45,655 nt of DNA, taken from the NCBI GenBank assembly GCA_947168395.1, contig CAMVLT010000026.1:1-45655 (forward strand), read 5' to 3'. Position numbers and translations under genes: made by a program. Of this stretch, positions 30,821-39,336 are shown in pieces (the stretch's first letter is position 1; the number at the start of each line of letters is the position of its first letter). Under the pieces are notes generated by a model. It searched no databases. It had not been told where the DNA came from and saw nothing but the letters and a program-made list of their open reading frames with translations. This stretch comes from an uncultured Prevotellaceae bacterium (GTDB lineage Bacteria > Bacteroidota > Bacteroidia > Bacteroidales > Bacteroidaceae).

Positions 30821-33799
30821 TTAGTTGAATCGTATATTAAGTGAAACGTATGGAATGGCAGTACCAAACACAGACAACTTGTACCCTTTTATTTCATCTC
30901 CCTCGGTGACGTAATAGACGTTATAGGCATTCTTTCGCGCCAGGGCATTATACACACCTATGGAGAACGACGTGTGGAGAAAGCTCGTCAGTTTATGCGT
31001 GGGCTCTATGTTGAAGGCAAGGTCTAAGCGCATATAGTCGGGAATGCGGTATGTGTTGCGGTCTGTATAATATGGCATGTATTTCTGATTGCTCGAATCG
31101 TAGTATTTGCCGGCAGGCAGGGTTGTCGGCCTGCCTGTGGCATAGTTGAAGTTGCCCGAGAAACTGTATCTCTCGGTAAACTTGTAGTTGAGCACAGCCT
31201 TCACCTCATGTGGCCTGTCGTATTCGGCCGGGTACCAGTCACCGTTGTTCAGAGGCTTTTCCACCCGCTCGTCATCCTGACGCAACTGGGTGCGCGAGAA
31301 GGTGTAGTTGACCCATCCGTTCAGCTTACCTGCTGGTTTCTTCACCTGCAGTTCTATGCCGTACGCCCGTCCCTTGGTCGAGATGACATCGGTCTCAAGG
31401 TGGCGGTTCATCAGCAGTACTGCCGAACTGCGATAGTTCAGGTAATCGCTCATGTGCTTGTAGTAAACCTCTGCCGAGAACTCGTATTTCCTGCCAGCCG
31501 TCTCATGATAGATGCCTGCTGCCAACTGCCAGCCGTTCTGGGGCTTGATGTTCAGGTCTGACAGCTTCCATATATCGGTAGGCGACATGATGGAGGTGTT
31601 CGACACCTTATGAATATACTGGTGCATGGTATTGAAACCAGCCTTCAGCGAAAGGTTTTCCTGCAGGGCATAGCGGGCCGACAGGCGCAGCTCCGGAGCA
31701 TGATAGGTCTTGATAGCCCCCGTCTCATTTCGCGTCTCCAGCAAGGTGCCCTCCGACGGCAGTTCACCTTCATAATAATAGTTCACGTCACGGGGACCCA
31801 GCGCATTGAACATGGTATAGCGCAAACCTGCCGAGACCGTCAGCTTTTCCGTAAACGAACGCTCATAGTCCATATATGCGGCACTCTCCAATGCCTTTTC
31901 ACGCTGCAGCTGGTCGGCCGTTATGCACGACTCCTCGCCTGCAGGCTCATTCTTGCCAGGCTGCACATTGTAGTGCTGCATGGAGAGACCGTAGGAGAGG
32001 ACATGCTTTTCCGACAGGCGATGACGGATATGCAGCTTACCCCACAGCTGGTCAATGCCAAAGCTCAGTCGGGCAGCCATAGAGGGGATGTTCCTGTCCT
32101 CATTGAAGTAGTCGTAGTGGTCGAGGCCGGCCGACAACGTGGCTGTCATCTTCTCATTCAGTATAGAGCGCCACTCTGCCGAGACATTGCGGTTCTGGTA
32201 GCCATAACTATCCTCTGAACTGAACGAGAACTTGTCATTACTCCAGTATCCATACACCTTGAGGCGATGCATGCTGTTGAGCCGCCAGGTCAGCACGCCG
32301 CCAAAATCATAGAAGTTTGCCGTACCGTTCTTGTAGCCGCTGTCGTCAGGCAGCTGCTTCAGTATCCAGTCACTATAGGTAGTACGCCCATTCAACAGCA
32401 GCGACACATGCTCCTTCACTATCGGTATCTCCACGTTCGCCTTGCTGGTAAGCGCGCCAATACTGGCCTGCCCTGTAAACTTCTTCATGTTGGCCTCCTT
32501 CGAGGTCACTTTCAGCACGCTGCTTATCCTGCCGCCATATTCCACAGGTATGCTCGACTTGAACAGTTCAACATCTTCTACAGCATCAGAATTAAACGAC
32601 GTAAACAGCCCAAACAAGTGCGACGGATTATACACCGTACCGCCATTCAGCAGTATAAGGTTCTGGTCGGTTGCTCCTCCTCGCACATTATAGCCACTTG
32701 AAGCCTCACCAACGGTAGTGACTCCTGGCAGCGTAAGCACTATCTTCATAATGTCCGACTCACCAAAGGCCGAGGGAATGTTCTTCAGCACCATCGGCTT
32801 GAACTTCTCAGAACCCATCATCATGTTGTTAACAGCCGACTGACGCCCACCAACAACTACTATCTCCGACAGTTCCTGGTCGTCAGCCACACTCGCCATT
32901 GCCTTCTTCACACCCGGCACCATATACACCTTAGTCTTCGAAGAACCCACAGCCCGGGCCACAGAATCATTGTCAAGGACAGGGATGCCAGTAATAAAAG
33001 ACTCGGGCCAACCAAACCCACCCCCGACTTCTCCCGTATGGGAGGGGAGATTGGCCACAGACTCTTCTGACTCCCCTCCCGCACGGGAGGAGTTGGGGGT
33101 GGGTTTGAGGGTTGGAGTGGCCTGCTGGGGCAGAGACTCCACCACCTTCTTTAGGCTTATCTCACGATTGCTCCTTGAGAACGAAAGCCGGTTCTTCTTC
33201 ACATACTGCTTAATCTGCTTCTTCTGTTCAGGAAACAGCTTCACCACATCTGACGCACGCTTCACATGATGCGCCTCCCCGTCGGGAGTAACCAGCGTGT
33301 AACGTTCCTCGGTATAAAGCGTCTTCAGGTATTTCTTTCCCTCAAAAACCTTGTCACCGCCATAGTCCTTCCATTCACAATGATACAGGCAAATGCCATT
33401 GGTGCTGCCGTCACTCAGCAGAGACGAATACCTTGAGCCATCCTCCGGATCATGCACAAACCTGCGGCCATCCATCTCAAACCAGTCCACAAACTCCTGT
33501 TCAGGCAGACAAAACACCCCTTCCCTCGGAGGGACAACAACAACACACTGCTTCAACTGGTCGAATCGCATCAGCACATTGTCGTAAACCACGCCATGAT
33601 AGCTGATACGACCTCTATACATCGTGGTATTACCTTTATAATAAGGCAGTTCGTGCCACAAGGCCTTGGGGTACTGAGCCTCAACCGCACCCACATACAG
33701 CCGGGCATAGTCGGACGCCGAGGCAAAATAATCCTGGGCTCCAACATGCTGCGCCACTGCCATCATCATACAGGCAATTGCCAACCTACATTTCTTCAT
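30821..33799 (-). CDS. TonB-dependent receptor with extra N-terminal domain
   Basis: A 992-residue outer-membrane transporter. Residues 1-21 are a signal peptide. Residues 25-215 form a domain like one found alone in Bacteroidota secreted proteins (MYRGRISYHGVVYDNVLMRF ... LKTLYTEERYTLVTPDGE) and replace the usual carboxypeptidase-like domain. Residues 300-440 are the plug, with LTLPGVTTVGEASSGYNVRG and GRISSVLKVTSKE. Residues 450-992 are the 22-strand barrel ending in PYVSLNIRF. Residues 233-261 are encoded by an in-frame G-rich element, in a linker before the plug. It is the first gene of the leftward operon with the DUF4249 and plug-like genes. Substrate is unknown. Confidence 0.9.
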   Translation of the reverse strand: MKKCRLAIACMMMAVAQHVGAQDYFASASDYARLYVGAVEAQYPKALWHELPYYKGNTTMYRGRISYHGVVYDNVLMRFDQLKQCVVVVPPREGVFCLPEQEFVDWFEMDGRRFVHDPEDGSRYSSLLSDGSTNGICLYHCEWKDYGGDKVFEGKKYLKTLYTEERYTLVTPDGEAHHVKRASDVVKLFPEQKKQIKQYVKKNRLSFSRSNREISLKKVVESLPQQATPTLKPTPNSSRAGGESEESVANLPSHTGEVGGGFGWPESFITGIPVLDNDSVARAVGSSKTKVYMVPGVKKAMASVADDQELSEIVVVGGRQSAVNNMMMGSEKFKPMVLKNIPSAFGESDIMKIVLTLPGVTTVGEASSGYNVRGGATDQNLILLNGGTVYNPSHLFGLFTSFNSDAVEDVELFKSSIPVEYGGRISSVLKVTSKEANMKKFTGQASIGALTSKANVEIPIVKEHVSLLLNGRTTYSDWILKQLPDDSGYKNGTANFYDFGGVLTWRLNSMHRLKVYGYWSNDKFSFSSEDSYGYQNRNVSAEWRSILNEKMTATLSAGLDHYDYFNEDRNIPSMAARLSFGIDQLWGKLHIRHRLSEKHVLSYGLSMQHYNVQPGKNEPAGEESCITADQLQREKALESAAYMDYERSFTEKLTVSAGLRYTMFNALGPRDVNYYYEGELPSEGTLLETRNETGAIKTYHAPELRLSARYALQENLSLKAGFNTMHQYIHKVSNTSIMSPTDIWKLSDLNIKPQNGWQLAAGIYHETAGRKYEFSAEVYYKHMSDYLNYRSSAVLLMNRHLETDVISTKGRAYGIELQVKKPAGKLNGWVNYTFSRTQLRQDDERVEKPLNNGDWYPAEYDRPHEVKAVLNYKFTERYSFSGNFNYATGRPTTLPAGKYYDSSNQKYMPYYTDRNTYRIPDYMRLDLAFNIEPTHKLTSFLHTSFSIGVYNALARKNAYNVYYVTEGDEIKGYKLSVFGTAIPYVSLNIRFN
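33017..33103. repeat. G-rich palindromic element inside the TonB receptor gene
   Basis: The left unit 33017-33048 starts CCCACCCCCGAC and holds the hairpin CTCCCGTATGGGAG (33031-33044). The right unit 33073-33103 holds CCTCCCGCACGGGAGG (33075-33090) and ends GGGGGTGGG. The outer flanks extend the symmetry (AAACCCACCCCC / GGGGGTGGGTTT). It is read in frame as part of the receptor's linker. Confidence 0.88.
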
Positions 33800-34442
33800 C
33801 TCTATAATCGGTCTTTCTACCTATTAAACCGCAAAAGCAGGAAAATCTTGCATGCGAACCACGAACTTTAACATAGTTTTACACTCCATCGCAAGGACAG
33901 GAGCTATCATGCAGAGCATAGCCGAACACCGAATCTGAAATATCAGTAAATAGGGTGTTTACAGCAATCCTTTAAAAAGGGTCCTCCAAAAGGAGTGATT
34001 TTCTCAGATTTTATGCTTACCTTTGCCATGTCATTGATGATTTTGCTTGTTTTTAATTGCGACACTAAGGTAAGTGAAAAATCTGACATGGCAAAATCCT
34101 GAGCCGCTCGGCTTTGCCGCTTGCCCCAGCAAGAACTTTTTGTTGCTCAGGCACTTGTAAATAATGTTAAACTAAAGCGCTGCGGAATTTAGGTGTAAGT
34201 AGTCTTTTTTAACCAGAGTTTAAATTTGAGTATGAAATTGCAGAAGTTATCATACTCGAAAAGTGTGTAAGGTGGTGTTATCGTTCTTTCTCTCGAAAGA
34301 CACTTCGTTGTTGTTCCGCGCAAAGCGATAACAAGAATGGAAATTAGTATCATCATCCCATTTTGAACACAAAAGCAGGCTTACGAACATATCATTTGCA
34401 CAAAAAATCATAAAAGTAAGCCATCGAAAGGCAATTTTTCGA
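33800..34442. other. Junction region between the TonB operon and the AT-rich island
   Basis: No intact gene is seen. It contains the remnant of an IS1380-type transposase start (33982-34029) and its leader, with two related stretches in inverted orientation: a TCAGATTTTATGCTTACCTT version at 34004-34023 and GGTAAGTGAAAAATCTGA near 34069-34086. A C/G-rich stretch with small hairpins follows (34100-34150). Base composition falls sharply from about here to the right. Confidence 0.5.
33982..34029 (-). mobile_element. IS1380-family transposase N-terminal remnant
   Basis: On the minus strand the frame from ATG at 34029 reads MAKVSIKSEKITPFGG, the characteristic start of Bacteroidota IS1380-family transposases. 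The similarity then stops abruptly and a stop codon follows after 12 unrelated codons. Only the first 16 codons and the upstream leader survive, so the insertion sequence is dead. It marks past transposition or deletion at the edge of the island. Confidence 0.6.
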
Positions 34443-34481
34443 TATAACCAAAGGTTATACAAGATATTTTTTGTAATTTTG
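34443..34481 (+). promoter_or_regulatory. Promoter and palindromic operator of the ORF6N gene
   Basis: TAATTTTG (34474-34481) is a -7 box 34 bases before the ATG. A palindrome TATAACC-AAA-GGTTATA (34443-34459) covers the -33 region and is placed to act as an operator, perhaps for the product of the gene itself. Confidence 0.55.
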
Positions 34482-34515
34482 TAGCCAACAAAAGACATTA
34501 TTTGTTAAGAGCAAT

Positions 34516-35598
34516 ATGGCAAAGAAGATAGCTGCTGAAAAAGTTGAACCTGAGGTTATTGCAAAATGTGATAACCTTAATGAAGTAACCCCAAACCATG
34601 ACGAGGTGATAACGTCGGTTGCACAAAGCAGTCCTGAAAACGTTAGCATTAAGTCAATGATACGAGTTATACGTGGACAGCAGGTAATGCTTGACTTCGA
34701 CTTGGCTTTTCTATATGGTGTTGAAACAAAAGCACTCAATCAGGCTGTTAAGCGTAATACAAATCGTTTCCCAGAGGACTTTATGTTCAAGTTGACAAAA
34801 AGCGAACTTGAAATATTACGGTCACAAATTGTGACCTCCAATCCGGTAGAAAGACAGCAAGATACAAATTGGAAGTCACAAATTGTGACCTCCAATCTTG
34901 ACAATAATCATGGCTCAGATATTTTGATATCGCAAAATGCGACATCAAATTTTGCGAAAATGGGCTTAAGAAGGCCGCCTTATGCCTTCACTCGCAATGG
35001 AGTGGCCATGCTTAGTAGCGTGCTGAGGTCACAGACTGCTGTTGGTGTCAATATCAAGATTATGCGTGCTTTCGCGGCTATCCCACAGTTAGTGAATAAT
35101 AATGCTCAGATGATTCAGCGTATTTTCAACATTGAGCAGCACCAACAGGAGACGGACGAGAAAATCGATGTCATTATTGAGAAAATAGAAAATTTCTCTC
35201 CGAAGCTCTTGCCGGAGCAGATATTCCAGACTGGATGTGTGTGGGATGCCTGGTCGTATATTTCAGACTTAGTACGAACAGCCCAACAAAGGATAGTGCT
35301 AATTGACAATTTTGTGGACGATTGTGTTTTGTCATTGCTAACAAAGCGTGCCGATGGTGTGACAGCCACCATCCATACGCGCTACAGCGAGCAATTCCTG
35401 ACAGACCTAAAGAAACACAATGAACAATATCCCGAGATTACGTTTGTACAACTGCCACACAAAAATCACGACCGATTCTTGATAATCGACAATAAGGCGT
35501 ATCTTCTTGGTGCCAGCGTAAAAGATATTGGCGCTGGATTATGTGCTGTAACCGAATTGTCAACATCACCAGAGACAATCTTAGAGATGTTGAAATAG
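34516..35598 (+). CDS. ORF6N DNA-binding protein with PLD-like C-terminal domain
   Basis: A 360-residue protein. Residues about 48-170 are an ORF6N domain of the phage KilA/ORF6N type (IRVIRGQQVMLDFDLAFLYG ... NRFPEDFMFKLTKSELE ... RPPYAFTRNGVAMLSSVL). Residues 200-235 are a coiled coil. Residues 240-355 resemble a phospholipase-D-like fold (IVLIDNFVDDCVLSLLT ... HKNHDRFLIIDNKAYLLGAS), with H-D-R-F-L-I-I-D in place of the usual HxK(x)4D. The segment SQIVTSN is repeated three times with spacing of 18 codons, expanding the ORF6N domain. The first gene of the AT-rich island; possibly a phage-derived regulator or nuclease. Confidence 0.75.
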   Translation: MAKKIAAEKVEPEVIAKCDNLNEVTPNHDEVITSVAQSSPENVSIKSMIRVIRGQQVMLDFDLAFLYGVETKALNQAVKRNTNRFPEDFMFKLTKSELEILRSQIVTSNPVERQQDTNWKSQIVTSNLDNNHGSDILISQNATSNFAKMGLRRPPYAFTRNGVAMLSSVLRSQTAVGVNIKIMRAFAAIPQLVNNNAQMIQRIFNIEQHQQETDEKIDVIIEKIENFSPKLLPEQIFQTGCVWDAWSYISDLVRTAQQRIVLIDNFVDDCVLSLLTKRADGVTATIHTRYSEQFLTDLKKHNEQYPEITFVQLPHKNHDRFLIIDNKAYLLGASVKDIGAGLCAVTELSTSPETILEMLK

Positions 35599-35725
35599 TC
35601 ATCTGACCGACTAAATTTACTATCCGACCGAGAAGGGGCTTGAATTATTTGCGGCATTAAAGCTGTCTTGAAAATGATAACAAGTTTAATATTCTAAAAT
35701 AAGCAACGAAAAACGAGGCTACGAT

Positions 35726-36799
35726 ATGAACGAGAAGAAATTCCTATCCTATTTGGAGCGATATAGCCAATGGCTCAAAGCTCATAAAGAAAAATCCACT
35801 GAAGAATTGGCTGAACGTGAAGCCCATGCTAAGGAGATGCAGAAATATGACAAAGCCCGTCTTCTGAATATGACGGCTGACGATGTTTACAATCTGCTTT
35901 CCCCATTGTGGGCTATGGGCATGTGGGGTAATAAGCACTACAAGATAGACAACCTTATAGAGACGAACAGCATTGAACTTATTCGCTATCAGTTTGCCAA
36001 TCTGCTCTATGGCAAGGATTCTCTTGCTAAGCGTTGGGACGAATTCCGGCAGAAGGTTAAAGGCATTGGTCCTGGTATTATGAGTGAGATCCTGAACAAG
36101 GCTTTTCCTGATAATTGTATTCTTTGGAACAGCAAGACCAAGACAGGTTTTACCATTCTTGAAGTGCCTAACACCCCAAAATACGATTCAGCAATGGATG
36201 GCAAGATGTATGCTTATCTGTCGGAGTGTGGTAAGAAGATGCTTGCTTTTGCCAAAAATAAAGGCTATAACGACTTGGAAAATTTGATTGCCCTTGACTA
36301 TTTCATTTGGCAGGAAGTCCAAAAAGATATTGACGAGCCAGAGACTGTTGATGTGGTAGAAGTGCCTAAGACCAAGAAAGAATCCGGCTTCGTTCATAAT
36401 GACATCCGTGACAAGATCAAAGACATTGGCGAATGCTTAGGCTTCAAATCCACTACAGAAGTCACCGTTGCCAATGGTGCCAGAGTTGATGCCGTTTGGG
36501 AAGTCTCTATCGGCAACATGGGCAGAATCATCTACGTCTTTGAGGTGCAGACCTCTGGCTCCATTGATAGTCTTATCCTTAATCTGATGAAAGCCAAGAA
36601 CAACAAGGCTGTGCAGGGCATTGTTGCGGTTTCCGACGCCGAGCAGATAGAGAAGATAAGGAAAGAAGTAGAATCTCTGGATGATATCAAGAAGGACATC
36701 AAGTATTGGGATTATACAGAAGTGCTTGAAGTCCATGAGGCTTTGCAAAAGGCCAATGAGAGCATTAATAAGCTAGGACTTGTGCCTGTAAGTTTATAA
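35726..36799 (+). CDS. Predicted nuclease: HhH region plus PD-(D/E)XK-like domain
   Basis: A 357-residue cytoplasmic protein not recognised as a named family. Residues 40-200 are helical and contain VKGIGPGIMSEILNKAFPDN, which has the G-I-G-P-G core of a helix-hairpin-helix DNA-binding motif. Residues 220-340 have the core order of a PD-(D/E)XK nuclease: a helix (DIRDKIKDIGECLGF), a possible E246, then D255 in ANGARVDAVW, then E273-V-Q275 in YVFEVQTSGS. The lysine is replaced by glutamine, as in some nuclease subfamilies. It precedes the restriction-modification pair on the same strand by 62 bases and could be an accessory or stand-alone nuclease. Activity is inferred. Confidence 0.55.
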   Translation: MNEKKFLSYLERYSQWLKAHKEKSTEELAEREAHAKEMQKYDKARLLNMTADDVYNLLSPLWAMGMWGNKHYKIDNLIETNSIELIRYQFANLLYGKDSLAKRWDEFRQKVKGIGPGIMSEILNKAFPDNCILWNSKTKTGFTILEVPNTPKYDSAMDGKMYAYLSECGKKMLAFAKNKGYNDLENLIALDYFIWQEVQKDIDEPETVDVVEVPKTKKESGFVHNDIRDKIKDIGECLGFKSTTEVTVANGARVDAVWEVSIGNMGRIIYVFEVQTSGSIDSLILNLMKAKNNKAVQGIVAVSDAEQIEKIRKEVESLDDIKKDIKYWDYTEVLEVHEALQKANESINKLGLVPVSL

Positions 36800-36861
36800 A
36801 CACGTGCTATAATATAGCTTAATTGAATTATTCAAAGACAAATTCATCAAGCATAATCAAA

Positions 36862-38691
36862 ATGAATATGAAAACCGAAGATTATATAAGAGACGACGAA
36901 GCCAAAATTATTCTTGGTTTTAATGATGATGAAAAAGATGTGTTACAAGGTACAGGACAGATAACGACCTTTAATCAGTTGGGGTTTAAAGGCATTTCTG
37001 ATAGGCCTGATGGATGGTATATACCCAAAGATACAAGTAAAATAGCTATTATTTTAGAAACAAAATCAGAGAAGGAAGATTTAACTAACCAGAAATGGGT
37101 TAACGAGTTGTGCAAGAATCTTGAAATTGTAAAAAGGAAATTCAAACGAGTTGTTGGTATATTATATAATGGAATAGATATAAGAGTATTTAAGTATCAA
37201 GAAAAAAATGCAACACAAGATTCTTTGATTAAGGAAGTCGCAGGTTTAGCTCCGACATTACAGCATAAATCATATTATCTTTCTTTGTTCTCAGAGGAAA
37301 GGATTGACAAACAAAAGATTTACACTCTTACAAAGAAAATTAATGACTGCTTGCATATCCAGTTTGGCATTAAGAACCTCTATCATCGCATGATTTTTAC
37401 AGCATGCGCTTTAGTCGCAAAACGTTATGGTGCACTTCTCGTAAAGAACATGAATTTCACGGTTATGAAGAATTCCATTCTAAGTACGATAGCAAAATCT
37501 ATTGAGAAAGATAGAAAACAAAATCTAAAACTTGATCTTTTAATAGATGTTTATGCTGAAATTAGAATGAATAATGAAACAAACCAAGAATCAATAGATA
37601 GTTTTATCCAATGGGTCACAGAAATATCTGATAGTGTTAATTCCGACAACTGGAATGGAGAAGATGTAATGGGTATATTCTTTAATGAATTTAATCGTTA
37701 TAAAAAGAAATCTGAAAATGGTCAAATTTTCACCCCAGACCATATTACATCTCTTATGTATAGACTAATTGATGTTAACAAGTCTGATAGGATCCTTGAT
37801 GCCACTTGTGGTTCTGGCGCTTTTCTAGTTAAAGCTATGTGTAATATGATGAAAGAGGCTGGAGGCATAAAGGCAAAAGAGGTTGAAAGTATTAAGTCTT
37901 CTCAGTTGTTCGGAATAGAATTTGACCGAGAAATATTTGCCTTGGCATGTGCAAATATGCTGATACATAAAGATGGCAAAACAAATTTGGAACAATTAGA
38001 CGCAAGGAGTATAGAAGCTTCAGAGTGGATTAAAACTAAAGGCATAACCAAGGTCTTAATGAATCCTCCATATGAACGCAAATATGGGTGTATGAAAATT
38101 GTCAAGAATGTACTTGATTCCGTTCCAAAGGGCACAAAATGCGCTTTTATTCTACCGGACAAGAAACTTGAGAAAGATTACAAAGATAAAAAATATGGAA
38201 ACAAGGTTTTAAAGAATCATACACTTTCAACAATCATTAAGCTTCCAGAGAATCTTTTCTTTGGTATTGGACTAACAACATCTATTTTCGTGTTTGAAAC
38301 GGGAAAGCCTCAGAGGAATCAAAATATCATAGGATATTATATTGAAGAAGATGGTTTGGAAACTGTAAAAAATAAAGGAAGGCAGGATGTTAAGAATAAG
38401 TGGAAAGAAATAGAAGATTATTGGATAACCGCCATTCATGATGGAGTGGATGATAAGTATGATACTCGACAAATTATAAATCCGAGTAAGCACCTTTCCT
38501 ATCAAATGCCAGAGAAGGCTTTTGAAGTATTTGAGGAAGACTTAATGAAAACAATGGTTGATTACGAAATGTATAAAAGAGAAATTGATTTAAAAGATTT
38601 TAAAGAAAAGCTAGCCCAAAGGGTTTTGTATGAGAGTAGCGTAAAAGCAAATGAAAATAGTGTTAACATCGTGATAAAAAAGGATGAATAA
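36862..38691 (+). CDS. Fused restriction nuclease / N6-adenine methyltransferase (BcgI-like)
   Basis: A 609-residue protein combining cutting and methylation. With the ATG at 36862, the N-terminal domain has a PD-(D/E)XK core: P49-D50, then E66-T-K68 (RPDGWYIP ... ILETKSEK). Residues 290-480 form the gamma-type N6-adenine methylase: NGQIFTPDHITSLMYRL, SAM motif I DATCGSGAF (313-321) and catalytic NPPY (401-404). The order nuclease-methylase with a separate small specificity protein matches type IIB enzymes such as BcgI (BcgA about 640 residues). The ATG at 36862, or at 36868, is preferred to a TTG at 36823. Confidence 0.8.
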   Translation: MNMKTEDYIRDDEAKIILGFNDDEKDVLQGTGQITTFNQLGFKGISDRPDGWYIPKDTSKIAIILETKSEKEDLTNQKWVNELCKNLEIVKRKFKRVVGILYNGIDIRVFKYQEKNATQDSLIKEVAGLAPTLQHKSYYLSLFSEERIDKQKIYTLTKKINDCLHIQFGIKNLYHRMIFTACALVAKRYGALLVKNMNFTVMKNSILSTIAKSIEKDRKQNLKLDLLIDVYAEIRMNNETNQESIDSFIQWVTEISDSVNSDNWNGEDVMGIFFNEFNRYKKKSENGQIFTPDHITSLMYRLIDVNKSDRILDATCGSGAFLVKAMCNMMKEAGGIKAKEVESIKSSQLFGIEFDREIFALACANMLIHKDGKTNLEQLDARSIEASEWIKTKGITKVLMNPPYERKYGCMKIVKNVLDSVPKGTKCAFILPDKKLEKDYKDKKYGNKVLKNHTLSTIIKLPENLFFGIGLTTSIFVFETGKPQRNQNIIGYYIEEDGLETVKNKGRQDVKNKWKEIEDYWITAIHDGVDDKYDTRQIINPSKHLSYQMPEKAFEVFEEDLMKTMVDYEMYKREIDLKDFKEKLAQRVLYESSVKANENSVNIVIKKDE

Positions 38692-38692
38692 T

Positions 38693-39244
38693 ATGACAAA
38701 AATAGATATTTCTTCATGGGGTATGTTTGTTATAGGAGACATAATGAACAAACTCGACTTAAAAATTAAGAAAGAAGACTTTGACAAGAGACTTGATACT
38801 TCTCTTGAAAAAAACGAAGAATTCTCACTCCCACTAATTAATGCAAAGGACGGAAATAACGGTATTATGTATTACGGAAGAAAAGATGACTTCGAGAGTG
38901 AGGAAATGTGTCTTGATATAGTTCAGAATGGTGCTGTCGCAACGGGAAATGTTTATGCCCAAATACAAAGGACAGGTGTCTTATGGGATGCTTATTTGGT
39001 AAAGCCAAATGATAAAATAAGTAAATATGCATTGTTGTTTCTTTCTCTAATAGTCCAGAAAAGTATAAAAAAGAAATTCAACTATGACAATAAAGCTATA
39101 TGGGATAAGGTGAAATTGGAAGTAATCCCTTTGCCTCAAGATAAAGACGGTAAACCTGACTGGGGATATATGGATATGTATATGCGGAGCATTGAAAAGA
39201 AAGCGAAAAAGACTGTTGAGAGTCTTATTGCAATTATAGAATAG
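38693..39244 (+). CDS. Type I/IIB-like DNA specificity subunit, single recognition domain
   Basis: A short HsdS/BcgB-like protein (183-186 residues). WGMFVIGDIMNKLDLKIKK, LPLINAKDGNNGIMYYG, and KKKFNYDNKAIWDKVKLEVI followed by PLPQDKDGKPDWGYM are standard landmarks of one target-recognition domain plus its trailing helix. Full-length HsdS has two such halves; here there is one, so the working unit is probably a dimer recognising a symmetric or repeated site. A start at 38684 is also possible and would overlap the methylase gene. AGGA 8 bases before 38693 favours the later ATG. It pairs with the fused nuclease/methylase directly upstream. Confidence 0.75.
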   Translation: MTKIDISSWGMFVIGDIMNKLDLKIKKEDFDKRLDTSLEKNEEFSLPLINAKDGNNGIMYYGRKDDFESEEMCLDIVQNGAVATGNVYAQIQRTGVLWDAYLVKPNDKISKYALLFLSLIVQKSIKKKFNYDNKAIWDKVKLEVIPLPQDKDGKPDWGYMDMYMRSIEKKAKKTVESLIAIIE

Positions 39245-39263
39245 TACATGTTTATATCAACTG

Positions 39264-39313
39264 ACTAACTCTTGCGAGTTAGTGGGTAACTATAATACAC
39301 TTAGTAGGTAACT
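39264..39313 (+). promoter_or_regulatory. Hairpin and 22-bp-spaced direct repeat before the SIR2 gene
   Basis: ACTAACTC (39264-39271) and GAGTTAGT (39276-39283) form a short perfect hairpin. TTAGTGGGTAACT (39279-39291) recurs as TTAGTAGGTAACT (39301-39313), 22 bases later. No TAnnTTTG box is present. The structure may be a regulator site or an mRNA element controlling the SIR2 gene, whose ATG is 23 bases further on. Confidence 0.45.
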
Positions 39314-39336
39314 AAAAAATAAGATAAAGAACAGAA

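Noticed and set aside
33982..34029. Active insertion sequence at the island border
   Set aside because: Only the first 16 codons of an IS1380-like transposase remain, with no further transposase sequence on either side.
34250..34498. 82-codon minus-strand frame before the ORF6N gene
   Set aside because: It overlaps the promoter and operator of the ORF6N gene, has no family motif, and the composition looks non-coding.
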